DNA of 64,000 nt, taken from the NCBI GenBank assembly GCA_024036415.1, contig JAMWET010004975.1:22501-86500 (forward strand), written 5' to 3'. The translations under genes were made by a program, and so were the position numbers. The DNA is from Prochilodus magdalenae. Lineage: Eukaryota > Chordata > Actinopteri > Characiformes > Prochilodontidae. The notes below the pieces were generated by a model. That model made no database searches. It was not told the DNA's origin and saw only the letters and a program-made list of their open reading frames with translations. Positions 27,263 to 41,190 of this stretch are shown here, in pieces. Every line of letters starts with the position of its first letter. Position 1 is the first letter of the stretch.

Positions 27263-27895
27263 TACATGTTTGATGTGCGGCTATTAAAGCTAAGTAGGTG
27301 TGCAGAATAAGAGAGGCGGGGGGATCAGTTCTAATCTGAACCGAACCGAACCGAACCTGGGTTTAAACACTGCAGCAGCTGGTGGAGCTTGGTGGAGATG
27401 CTGGAGTTGGTGGCCTGGTCTGTTTCTCTGGGTGGTGAGAAGACACCAGCGCCACCCTCACGTGAAGCTTGGCATGATTGCCCCCGGGCGGTTCCGGAGC
27501 CGGGTCATGCTGTGCTCTGAAGCTACCTGGGATTCGCTGATTAGCTCCGTTCCCAGGTGAGCGTGTGCGCTGGGTCCTGCAGTGGGAGATATGAGGTTAA
27601 CTTTTATCCAGGTGTGATCAGGGGCCACAGTGTTCAGCCCTGAGCTCCCAACACTGTGATCACCTGACACATCCAAACCAGCGGCTGAGCTGTTCTACTG
27701 TTCATGTGGAACTGACTGTCTTTCAGATGAGGTCATCCTTTATTAATCCCACAGTGAGGACAGTTACAGGTTTAGAGTTCCTTTACATGGCGTCCGTCTT
27801 CTCACCTGGTCAAACACGAGTGACCGCTCCATCAGAGTCTCTGTAAGGAGGAGATACAGGTATTATAAACGATGTGACCTCAGGGATTAATAAAG
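27263..27895. other. Probable 5' transcribed region of ZNF-5
   Basis: Contains the donor-like cgttcccag|gtgagc at about 27556. No coding domain is seen. Confidence 0.35.
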
Positions 27896-30113
<2,218 letters not shown>

Positions 30114-32837
30114 GCCGCCAACTAGGTCCATATGTAGGGAATCAGGACATGGCTAGGCTAGGTCCCTGGATGTGGGGACACTGGGACATGGACGACAGGA
30201 CAGCACAGACGGTGCAGCTGACCCGCTGTGCTGGGATTAGCCGTACTCGTGTTTGTGTGTTCACCGCAAAATATTTCCATGCCACGATATAAACGCACAC
30301 TCTGTCTGACACAAGTTTCCTTCTTCTTGATATGAGTTAGTTACTAACTATTAGTACCCCAGAACATCAGTAACTAATATTTACATTTCTGTAATTTGAT
30401 GTTTGTAGTTTGAGAATATTCTAGATTGACACTTTTATTCATAACTTACATTAAATAAACATTAGGGTTAGGGACGTCCCGATCGAGTCCCCCATCCCGA
30501 TATCGAGTCCCGTCTAGATAATACATTTCAGAGTTCAAACGTCCAGTACGCTACACTAACGGCCTCGTGTGTGACTGATGTGGCTCTGCAGTGCCTGAGG
30601 GAGAGTCCTCCTGCGTGTTTATAGAAGTAGGATAAAGACCTGACAGGTGATCACACACCTTACTGAAAAGGTGCGGTAGGGCCGGGTCTGAGATGTGGTG
30701 TGGAGAGGGTGGAGGTGCTGTACGTGCGACCCAGCGACAGGCTGGTCACCCAGAGCGCTGAACTCAGCGACCCTCTCACCGGGGTCCTCTCTCTCTCCAG
30801 AAGGGTCCTCTCCTGGTAGAAGCTCCTCCAGCAGGTGCTGCTCCAGGGCCGATCAGATCGCGAGATCCCTAACTAGAGTAATGCGGATTTGATGAAGGTC
30901 ATGAAGAGAACAGTCTGCATAAACAGATTTAAACCTCTCTCTGATCTTTAATAGTCATATGTAGGAAAAGGGACACTAAAGTTTAAACTAGTCCACAAAT
31001 ACTCACACAGTTACTCTAAAACTAATATGCAGCACGAGTGGAGCTCTCCTCCTCCATATCTGGGAGCCACATGGTATTTAAAAAATGACATTGCAATATT
31101 TTTGTGAAATTTAAATTCCGATATACAAACATACAGGACTTTTCACCCTGTGGCCTGAACAGCGTCCCACAGTCTGTTTGGAAATGAAGAATGATGGGGA
31201 GATTTATGTAGAGGAAAATAATGAACTAATAAAACGTAAAGGAAAGAGGAACCTTTCTGGTGTAATAGTTTACCTGAAAAGGTTTAAAGTTCTTCTTCCT
31301 GTTTCGAAGCCTCCAGCAGGTTCTCTGATTGGTCACGTCAAGCCCGGATGACCCTGCATGTGTTTGGACCTAATCAGGACGTATTGTGGTGTCTCCGGGC
31401 CGTGTTTAATTTAGTCTAAAACGAATTCTCGTTTGTGCTTCTCACTTTATTTACTTTTTGGTTCCGTTTATTCTCAGCACTCTGGTTCTAAAGGTAGGAG
31501 GTTAACCTGGGGCGTGTTTTAGTCTTGAGCTTATCGAACAGCACATGGTCTGAGTGAAAATGGGAATCTCCAGTCATAGATCAGACCCCTGAGTCCTGAG
31601 CTGAGCTTGGAGAAACTGAAGGAATGTTTCTCCCGACAGCCATCTTCAGCGCTCCCTACAGCAGCTGGATATAGCTGGAAGGTCTCTCACCTGCTAACAG
31701 CTCAGCTCCATCCTCAGTTCCAGGCAGGCTCTTAAGGTGGACCTAGCGCCTTCACAATGTGTACTGATAGCGGTGCTCTATGATCTTACTGGTTGGTGGA
31801 ATCAGTCTTCAATCTTCTGCATGAGATTGATTTATAAAGATTTGGCTCGCCCCCACCTGGACTGCAGTGGAACTAAAGGTCATAGGAGCTGTTCCCATAG
31901 GAACCACAGAGCACAGACGAGCTCGAGCACCTTTACCCAGGTGGAACAGAAGATCTAAGGAGCGAATTGAATCCTAGTTTCACATCAGTGTAAACCAATA
32001 AACTACCACCACAGTAGGTTAGAATCAGACCTCCTGAACCACAGACACCGTGTCACTTCAAGCTGTTATTCTGTATAATAACAGACTATGATGTCACGCC
32101 CCCGAAAGGACCAGAGCACAGTGTTGAGGACTTGTCAAGTCCAGCACCACTTCTGATTTTTAGGATTCCTAATTGTCTACAGAATATGAGGGAATTCCAA
32201 TAACTTTCCAATAGATCCATACAGTAGTGCCGGTGCAGAGGAAGGCATGTAAGGTCTCTTGGCCTCTTTGACACTTCAAAAAGGAAATGCCCAGCCAAGT
32301 GATACCCCAACATGGAACACAGGGATACGAAAGGACACCGCATGGGAAACACCAAAGACGGTCGTCCTCGGACACAACTCACCAAAAGACAATTACACCA
32401 ACAGCACAACTACCAGTTTTACGCTGTGCAGTCAAGCTGAGAATGTTTACTCGCCTTACAAGCTGGAATATTTAAAATGTAATTATATAAATATTAAGAC
32501 CTTTAGGGTAGTTAAATTAGACCATAGGTATCTGTCTACGCTGAAGGGGGAGGAGGAAAGTGGCTATCAGGGCTTCACTAGTTGGAAGTGTCTACCCTTG
32601 GTATGGGGTTCTGTTCACTTCTCAGGTTCAATGAAGAACATGAAAGAAAATTGTATCTGCAGGGAAGACACGACCATGCTTTACATTTCTGCTTCTATTT
32701 ATTTAGCCCCATTTAGAAACCATGGAAACGGCGGAGGCTACACTGATATCGAGTCTCTGGACGTGCTGTATGTATATATGAGTCGGCTCTTTGAACAGAT
32801 TCATTCATTCACACATGGCGCATCACCACTAGCCGCA
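30114..32837. other. ZNF-5 3' flank and intergenic region
   Basis: AATAAA near 30454. The stretch gggacgtcccgatcg (30471 on) resembles terminal words of fish DNA transposons, but no element body was recognised. A reverse-oriented CTCF-like box (minus strand ccaggtgggggcg, 31848-31860) stands alone. Overlapping open frames at 32086-32861 on both strands have no domain. No gene is supported. Confidence 0.4.
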
Positions 32838-33120
32838 CTCCAGTCCAGGAGGTGGCGGTAGTGCACTGTTTTAGTTGGACCTCAACCGCTTGCCCACTGA
32901 GACGCCTCTGATCTCCGCCCCGCCTCCGCTCCTCCACAGTGCTGCTGGAGGGAGGTGAACAGGAGCTGCTCTGATGAAGGTAGAACTCTGTTTAATAGAT
33001 CTACAGGGGCTTTCTACTGCACATGCGCACTGACGCTCAGAGAGACGCTCACTTTCAGAACAGCAGAGTGGAACATGGAGACAGCTCAGGAGCTGGTTTT
33101 GTCCAGACCCACCTGAGGAG
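32838..33120 (+). promoter_or_regulatory. Leader module F, upstream of ZNF-6
   Basis: The CTCF-like ccaggaggtggcgg (32845-32858) matches all but one core position. It is followed by ctccgccccgcctccgct, cacagtgctgctggaggga, ggtgaacaggagctgctctg, tgaaggtagaactctgttta and tgcacatgcgca (33018-33029). A 13-residue ORF METAQELVLSRPT runs from 33075 to the stop at 33116. The module looks intact even though its downstream gene body is broken. Confidence 0.65.
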
Positions 33121-33741
33121 GGAAGATGGTCTAGATCCTCGGTTCTAGACTGAAACAGTGATCTGGGATCTGTGCTTGTTGGGGTGGTTCAGTGGGGAGT
33201 GCTGTTCTGCTTTAGAGCAGACCTGGTCAGGTTGGTCTCGGAGGCTGATCCTGTTGTTCTCTTCTGGGTTCTGTGTTGTATATCCAGGTTCTATGACAGC
33301 AGCTCTAAAGATGTGCTGGCTGATGCGAATGTCTGGGCAGATTCGCTGATCTGGTGAATAAAGTTTATTGTATAAATGTAGAGGAGAATATCTGCTGGTT
33401 CTAGAGCTACTCCTGTACTGCTGGTACTGTATGTGTGGGGTTCTCTCTGGTGGGTTCCCTGGTGTCCTGGTTTTAGAAGCTGTTGGTTGAACAGTTAACA
33501 CAGTCTGAAATAGTAATAATATAAATATGATTAAATATGATATAAATAATAATAATAATAATAAAGTTAACCTCACATTGTTTACACCAGTCTGTGGTAA
33601 TCCAGCATGTTCCCCTTCTCTAGAAATGAACACCGCCATGCTGCCAGCATTTAGCTGTTTGAGGTGTCCACTCTGCTGTACCCACTAGCTCTTAGGGCTC
33701 TATCGTGAGGAGCAGATCAGACTGTTGAAACCAGACTGAAG
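33121..33741 (+). other. ZNF-6 upstream region
   Basis: Contains an (ata)n patch near 33540-33566 and the acceptor ttccccttctctag ending at 33623. The exon then opens with an ATG (33626) heading a 20-codon frame that stops at 33688, before the finger frame. Confidence 0.4.
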
Positions 33742-34131
33742 ATGGCACCCAGAAGAAACTCCAGCAGAAAGACAACATCCTGTGGTTCCCTGCACAACAG
33801 AACATCCCACAGACGTCTGCAGGAACACGCAGACCAGGACGGAACACACCTCTGCCTGGACTGCGGGAAGAGCTTCACTCAGCGGAGTCATCTGAAAGGA
33901 CACCAGCCCATCCACCCCGGAGAGAAACCCCATCACTGCTCAGACTGCGGGAGGAGCTTTACTCTAAAGAGTCAGCTCCAGAGGCACCAGCGCATCCACA
34001 CCGGAGAAACCGTACTACTGCTCCTAGCGCGGGAACAGCTTCAGGCATTTGGCTACTATACAGCGACACAGGTGCATTACGGAGGGAGAACTACCAACTC
34101 CTTAATTTGTCGGATATCAGACACGGAATAG
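33742..34131 (+). pseudogene. ZNF-6: broken, shortened zinc-finger copy
   Basis: The frame starts at an ATG (33742) with a leader of about 35 residues and two good C2H2 fingers (C38 contacts QSHG, C66 contacts LSQR). After the second finger's HTGE linker the frame shifts: the usual ggagagaaaccg reads ggagaaaccg, two bases short. In the original frame the next finger would also contain a stop (tcctagcgcggg where others have tccgagtgcggg), followed by a recognisable FRHLATI.RH.C capping-finger relic. The shifted frame runs on for about 40 unrelated residues to 34131. Compared with 7 to 12 fingers in the siblings, most of the array is missing. It could still be transcribed from module F as a two-finger product, but decay is the simpler reading. 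Confidence 0.82.
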
Positions 34132-35374
34132 CAGGGATGCACCAGCATGGGATTTCTGAGCTAACGCCAGTATCCCGTAGTGGGCCTCATTCACCTGTGT
34201 CTCTCTAAGCTTCCTCTTGAATGTGTTCTTGAGAAAGTCCTAGGGAGAAGTCGATGTCAGGTCCACGATGTGCTCCCACACTGTCCCGCCTTTGAGCCTG
34301 AGGGTGTGTTGATTCTGACCTGAAATTGTAGAACCCTAGCGTAGAGTGGGTTTTAAGAAGGAATGTCTTATACAGTACATATCCACTAAGGCCCAACCAT
34401 GCAGTTCTATAAACCCAGAACCAGGATCTAGATCCACCCTGGATTAGCATTATCTAGGATTAATGTCTGGGGGGTGAAAAGTTCTGTAAATCAAACATCA
34501 GTTTTAAACGTTGGGAGAAATCTGACGAAGATGAGTTGTTGTTTGTTAAAGTAAATATCAGCCAGTGCGGAGATCATCCACAGAGCAGGCTAGAACCTCC
34601 CTGGACCGTCCTCCTGCAGATGTGTTCAGTTCCTCAGGGTTTCTGGGATGTCCCTCTTCAGGTCCTACCTCAGCTGCTCTGCAGGGTGCTGGTGTGTTTA
34701 CAGACTTTGGTTCGTCTGTATATACGACACACTGAGCCACGAGGCTGATGAGAGCGTAGAATGCAGTGCTGGGGTGTCCTCGTCAAATCGTTGTTTGATG
34801 TGACTGTAGAAGACGTGGGGAGTCTAACTTCCTTATATCGTCATCAGTTCATCACAGAACCCACACCGGCTCCACAGCTGTGGATTCTCCAGCAGAACCT
34901 TCAGATTAACTCAACACCTTCGCTCTAAATTAGACAGGAAGGGTTTTTATTAAAGTATGGGTTAATATTTCACTAATAATTATCATATTCCCCTAATAAA
35001 TATTAAATGTCTGTATTTGGTCTGTAGTTCCTGGTTCTGTACTGCTCGGTCATGTACACAGTGTCAGATTAACTTCCCTGTCTTTTGGAAGCTGGACTCA
35101 GGGTGTCCCGTGTGCTGATCTCAGCTGAGCAGGGCACCGATTGGACGTCGGCCTTGCCATAGCAACCACAGAACACGTTGGACCCTCTGCAACAATGACG
35201 TTTCCTCCTCCTTCACTTCGAGCATAACTGCTGTACGGGTTAACTGAGCCTGTCCACCCAGTCCAGATTTACACCCGCTAGCAGTGCTGGTGAACACGGC
35301 GAGCTGAGGGGAGGGCACTGCTTACCTGACCTTACCTGGGATCTGGATAATCAGTTCAGAGAGAACAGGTCCGT
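34132..35374. other. No gene seen
   Basis: Unique sequence between ZNF-6 and module G. The minus-strand word gttctgtggttgctatggc (about 35155-35175) recalls the old element at 9728. Confidence 0.45.
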
Positions 35375-35700
35375 GTAGTTCCCCTGTAGTCCAGGTGGGG
35401 GCGCTAACTGTTATCAGTGTAGTCCCCCTGCAGTCCAGGTGGGGGCGCTAATCGTTTGAGTGAGGTTCTCCCCCTCCAGTAAAGTGGAGAAGCAGAAGCT
35501 CCGCTCCGCTCCTCCACAGTGCTGCTGGAGGGAGGTGAACAGGAGCTGCTCTGATGAAGGTAGAACTCTGTTTAATAGATCTACAGGGGCTTTCTACTGC
35601 GCATGCGCACTAAAGGTTGGAGACGACCACTTTCAGAACAGCAGGGTGGAATATGGAGACAGCTCAGGAGCAGCTTTTATCCAGATCCGCCTGAGGAGGA
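35375..35700 (+). promoter_or_regulatory. Leader module G, upstream of ZNF-7 (perfect NRF1 palindrome)
   Basis: Two CTCF-like boxes ccaggtgggggcgct (35391-35405 and 35435-35449, 44 bp apart), then the shared core (gctcctccacagtgctgctg, gagggaggtgaacagg, tgaaggtagaactctgttta). The next box, tgcgcatgcgca at 35598-35609, is a full NRF1 consensus palindrome, where the other modules have tgcacatgcgca. A 13-residue ORF METAQEQLLSRSA runs 35653-35694. It lies about 2.5 kb before the ZNF-7 acceptor. Confidence 0.68.
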
Positions 35701-35859
35701 ACGTTAATCTAGACCCTCAGACTCTGGATGGAGCCTGTTGGGGGTTTGATGTCAGGAATACAGTGTGAATCCACCACAGCCTCAGATCTGAGCTCTAGCA
35801 CTTGGTTCTCCTTTAAAGGTGCTGTTTCTTTTTAAAACCATTAGCTCGGGTTAGAACCC

Positions 35860-36030
35860 TCTGCATGCTGAATAGTTTTTTGGATAATTTGTGTGGTTCT
35901 ATATAGAACCGTTCTGAAAATTGTCATTTTGAACAACAGACTGGTTCTACTGTACCAGAACCCCCCCTCCCCTTTACAGAACGTGTAAATGGTTCCTCGA
36001 GTGCTTATGGTTCTGTATAGAACCCTCGGG
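35860..36030. mobile_element. Possible MITE-like GGTTCT/AGAACC element, second copy
   Basis: Contains the perfect 16-bp palindrome ggttctatatagaacc (35895-35910) and ggttctgtatagaacc near 36008. It resembles 12348-12602 in composition. No ends or target-site duplication were established. Confidence 0.38.
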
Positions 36031-36262
36031 TGTCTGTGATGTTCATCCGACCCGCCGGGCAGGCTGATGGAGCGGTAGAGAGGAGCTCCGTATGTGGGTT
36101 TTTCTGAGGAGGCCGCACTAGCGTCACAGTAACCCCAGCTAAAGGGTTAATCACGCACCAGAACAGCGGTGTGGTTCTACACAGGGTTCCACACCCCTCA
36201 TTGTCTTAATGCAGTATCTTAGTGTTCCACGTATCTCCTGATTTAAGTTAGACGAATGCACA

Positions 36263-36352
36263 GCGGCTAACAGGGTCGGCTAGCGGCTAACAGGGTCGGC
36301 TAGCGGCTAACAGGGTCGGCTAGCGGCTAACAGGGTCGGCTAGCGGCTAACA
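36263..36352. repeat. 20-bp tandem repeat (cggctaacagggtcggctag)
   Basis: Four full and one partial copies, essentially identical, so a young array. Confidence 0.92.
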
Positions 36353-36684
36353 GGACTCCCAGAACTCTGAGCAGTTTAGTGGAACCAGCTGCGAGTCTTC
36401 TCATGTGGGTTCTGATGTTCTAAACGGTGTTTTTAGATTCCTCGTTTAAACACTCCTTTAGCTTTATGGAAAATCGTTTATAAGGAGAGATGATCATCAC
36501 CAGTGTAGGGACTGTAGTGTAGCTGGTTAGCCTAGCCTCCGAGCTACATAGCCAAACAAACTTCACCTTAGTCAGGACTTTATATCCTCCACTGTACAGT
36601 CCTGTGGAGTTTGGGCTCATGTCGTGTTTTATTGAGCTGTCTGCCACCACCCAGTAATAATCTGATGGTATATGATGTAAAATT

Positions 36685-37090
36685 AGAATAGATTAGATTA
36701 GATTCATCTTTGTCATTGTGCAGAGTAAAATATATTATTATTTACATAAAGTATAAAACAGAATGACTAACAATGAGATTATTGTACATGTGGTGGTATA
36801 TAAATAAATATATAGGCTGTAGGTGTACATAGAATGTGAGATAAGGGGGTGGTATATGAAATAGAATATAATTTACTATACATATATACAGTAAGGAGTG
36901 AAATGCAAGATTGCACAGAGCATATGATGAGCAAGTTGTAACAGTGTAAGCAATAACTACAGATATAAATAGTGCAATATGAACAGAATTGCGAATATGA
37001 ATAGAACTGTACAGGTATGAAATTTCAAAAAAGATGTGCAGAATGAGTAGTGCAAAAGTAGTACATAAACATAGCGTTAAATTATAAACA
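36685..37090. mobile_element. Probable AT-rich fish retroelement tail
   Basis: The region begins with a short tagatt run followed by catctttgtcattgtgcaga and continues with many short gtgcaa, gtacat and atatgaat words. That composition is typical of the 3' part of abundant fish non-LTR elements. The minus-strand open frame across it is low-complexity and not accepted as a gene. Confidence 0.4.
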
Positions 37091-38189
37091 AACAGAAAAG
37101 TGTGTAACCCAGTGAAAGACTTTAAATGAACCCCATGCTGGATAAACGTGGCCATAAATGACCTGTTATGACCTGGCGGGTTTTTGGTGTAACCCAGCTG
37201 ATGTTCTGTTAGTAGTGACCCAGCGCTGGGTTATGGATATGACCTCTCTGCTGAACAGTAAACCATAGAGACCATAGTATCTGTGGGTTCCTGGTGGTGT
37301 CCAAAAGTCACTGATGGGTTCTGGGGTATCTTGGGGGGTTGGCCTGGCAGGGTTTTGTCTGACAGGCTAACCGTTTCTAAGGGTTTAACAGGTGTACTGG
37401 CACTGATTCCAGGTGCGTTTGGTGGTTTCCTGTTGGGATCCAGTGGTGTATTACAGGAAATTAGTGGTCTCTAATGGTAACCATTAGGCTAATTCCCAAT
37501 TTTCACAGCTTTTTGTAGGAGCTAGCAGTCTTTCGGTTCTTGTTTGGGGGAATTTTTGTTTGTGATCATTGTTTTTTTATTAGCAGGTAAGCATGTGGTG
37601 CACAAGAACTGCATTCATAGAGCCCAAGATATACCAGTAATGTTCTTCATAAGGCATAGCACAGATTCAGTAGTAGGTACATTAATAATGACTATTAATA
37701 AACTATTGATCAGTGCTACTCATACAGACAGAGGACATACATGTCAACGGAAAACTTATTATTAATATTATTAATAGTAATAATAATAATAATAATTAAA
37801 TCATTAAAAAATTAGTTTCACACTCAACTGTTAACAAATGTCACCAAGCATCTTGTTCATTTCAACAGTTCCCAGTCTGGGGATTGTTGTTTGTTCTGAT
37901 TAGAGGGCTTCTAGAGAATTCTAGGCCGCTCTCCATGCACTTCGCTTTTTCGTCTATCCACATTTTAGACCAAGTCTGGGGCCATGGCATACCTTCAGCT
38001 TGTGCTTTTTGCGGGAGTCCTTTGAGGATTTTGAGATGTGTTTGGGACCATTAAGCTGTTCTCCTTTCTCTTTGATCTTTTTTTACAGACATTGTGATGT
38101 TTGTTTTACCTTTTTACCATTAGGCACAAATAATGTTCTATTTCATGTTGATTTAATATTGTACTAATTTATTCTTTCATGTTTTCCAG
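37091..38189. other. ZNF-7 upstream intron; no gene seen
   Basis: Contains a (taa)n patch near 37760-37800 and ends at the acceptor ttcatgttttccag (38176-38189). The exon then has an ATG at 38195 opening MSCSISSPAPGVHSPTHL, which stops at 38251. This short frame is visibly related to the N-terminus of ZNF-1 ([12 protein letters not shown]). Confidence 0.45.
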
Positions 38190-38251
38190 AAGTGATGTCC
38201 TGTTCCATATCTTCTCCTGCTCCTGGTGTCCACTCGCCTACACACCTTTAA

Positions 38252-39445
<1,194 letters not shown>

Positions 39446-40184
39446 GAGAGTACACTCCTCAGCAGCTTCTGAAGTTCCATCGGTGTGCGTTTGTGTGTTC
39501 AGGTTAGACATCGTCTGGTGGGTCAGTGTGGGGGAGGAGTGACCAAGACTTTCTGCTCACGAGGCTGAACTGCCTTTGTCATGGTGATTATTGTGTATGA
39601 CGATTAGTAATCATGCATACATGCTTATGTGTGACAATGTTCATTATGGCAACAGGATATTAAAATTTTGATTGATCATAAACCTGTCTCGGTGCAGGAG
39701 TCTCCGTTTCAGGTGGTTGATGCCCCTGTCCAGGGTAGTCTTCCTTTGGGACAGTGCTGGGTGGAGGCATGTGGACACAGTGATGAACAGCAGTCTAACA
39801 GGGCGAAGTAGCCTGCAGCCTGAATCGTCCCCTGAGAGTTAGAATAGGAGCAGGTATCCCTGTATCACACCACCTTTCTTTATGACGGTGTTCAGTGGTC
39901 ATACAGGAAACGAGGATAAGGTGGTTGTAGTTGTTTTTAGAGTGGGTTTTTAATTCATTCCTTTTTGATGTATCATTTTTGGTGATGAACTGATTATTTA
40001 ATTTTCCTTCTTTTTCCTTTGTAAATTAATTTAGTCTATGATGTTAATATAGATATGTCAGCAAAACCATTTATAACCAAGCAGTTATTCTTCTATTTCA
40101 GTTCTTGTGTAACATCTCTAAGACTGTGCATCTAAATGTGTGACATTAAAAACTAGTGTATGCAAATCAGTAATCTGGGAATCT
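39446..40184 (+). other. ZNF-7 3' flank, paralogous to the ZNF-8 3' flank
   Basis: Ordered shared words (gtgattatt, catgcatacatg.ttatgtgt, gtagtcttcctt..ggacagtgct, ggtggag) occur here at 39570-39780 and after ZNF-8 at 46420-46600. The two genes were therefore duplicated together with their downstream sequence. Confidence 0.55.
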
Positions 40185-40380
40185 CCCCCTCCAGTCCAGG
40201 TGGAGGCGCTGATTGTATCCGTGTAGCTCTCCAGCAGAACCTCCGCTGTTCTACAGGAGCTGCTCTGATGAAGGTAGAACTCTTCTGTATCGTTAAGAGT
40301 TTCTGTGCTGCGGCTCAGAGAGAAACGCAGGTTCAGTCCTCTGTATGTCTGTACATACTGAGGTACTGACCATAAAAGCT
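40185..40380 (+). promoter_or_regulatory. Leader module H, variant without NRF1-like box
   Basis: A CTCF-like ccaggtggaggcgct (40196-40210) is followed by a shortened core (ctctccagcagaacctccgc, gagctgctctgatgaaggta) and then gaactcttctgtatcgttaa and tttctgtgctgcggctcaga instead of the NRF1-like tail. It is a sister of module J. No zinc-finger body follows; NLR-like LRR fragments do. Confidence 0.5.
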
Positions 40381-40904
40381 TCACCTCTCCACATATCTAT
40401 ATGATTTAACCGAGGAGCTTCAAGACGGTGTTATTTTAAAATCAGACACGTTAAAACAAACATGATTCTTCAAGGGTTCTTTGGAAAACCGAGCGACCCA
40501 AGGATCTAGATCCATTTGCAGACCTAAATGAGTCTTAAGATGGCTGTGGTTGAATGTGTATGGTTCTAGGTAGCTCCACTGGAACAGTAGAAACTTGAAT
40601 GTTTTAGTGAATTGAGTTACTTAGTGGAGTTGAACCCTGATTTGTCATTATTGAGCAATTTAATAGACACATAAAGAATATAATACAGAACAAAAATATA
40701 AACAAAGGTCTAGACACTAACCCAACATAAAAGCCCAAATTAGCCCAGTGTGGGGTCAGAGTAACACAACACTTTTTTTTCTTTGGTACGCGCTTCATCA
40801 TAGATCTTGTTCCTCACCATCTGAAATCTCAATTTTCCCAGATCTTTTTCCTAGTATTGTACAAAGACAGTCTGCAGAGAAAGAACACACGAGGTCATGC
40901 AGTA

Positions 40905-41190
40905 CAGCCAGCTGAGATTGTAGTTGATTTGAGAATCTCCAGTTCACAGTGTGATCTCATCCATCAAAGACACTCCACTCCTGAATCCTGCAGGTCATTG
41001 TTACTGAGGTCCAGCTCCTTCTGGGAGGATTTATCTGGTTTCAAAACTGGGTTAGGGTTAGGGTTAGGGTTTCACATGTGTTTCAACAACATCAGTCTGC
41101 AGACAGACAACACAACAGGTTGTGCAGAACTGTCCGTTGAGTTTGTAGTTCTAGCTGAACTGAGAATCTCTAGTTTCGCATGTGAACCAG
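40905..41190 (-). pseudogene. NLR-type leucine-rich-repeat fragment 1
   Basis: Read on the minus strand, 41040-40910 gives KELDLSNNDLQDSGVECL followed by SHCELQIL, the pattern of LRRs in fish NLR (NLRC3-like) receptors. 41175-41075 gives a second, more decayed repeat (NYKLNGQFCTTCC in one frame). Stops and a TTAGGG insertion break the frame and no NACHT or FISNA exon is near. These are immune-receptor relics inside a zinc-finger array. Confidence 0.6.
41046..41071. repeat. Short interstitial TTAGGG run
   Basis: Three to four units of gggtta lie in the middle of the LRR fragment and are absent from the related copies at 43600 and 44600. It is probably replication slippage or break repair, not a telomere. 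Confidence 0.85.

Noticed and set aside
30471..30520. hAT or similar DNA transposon end (gggacgtcccgatcg)
   Set aside because: Only a short word resembles such elements; no opposite end or body was found, so it is mentioned only as a possibility.
32086..32861. Overlapping 107- and 200-codon frames as a small gene pair
   Set aside because: No domain, no conserved splice sites, and no relation to neighbouring genes. Chance open frames are the simpler explanation.
36742..37155. 137-codon minus-strand open frame
   Set aside because: Low-complexity hydrophobic product of an AT-rich retroelement tail, without start or splice context.
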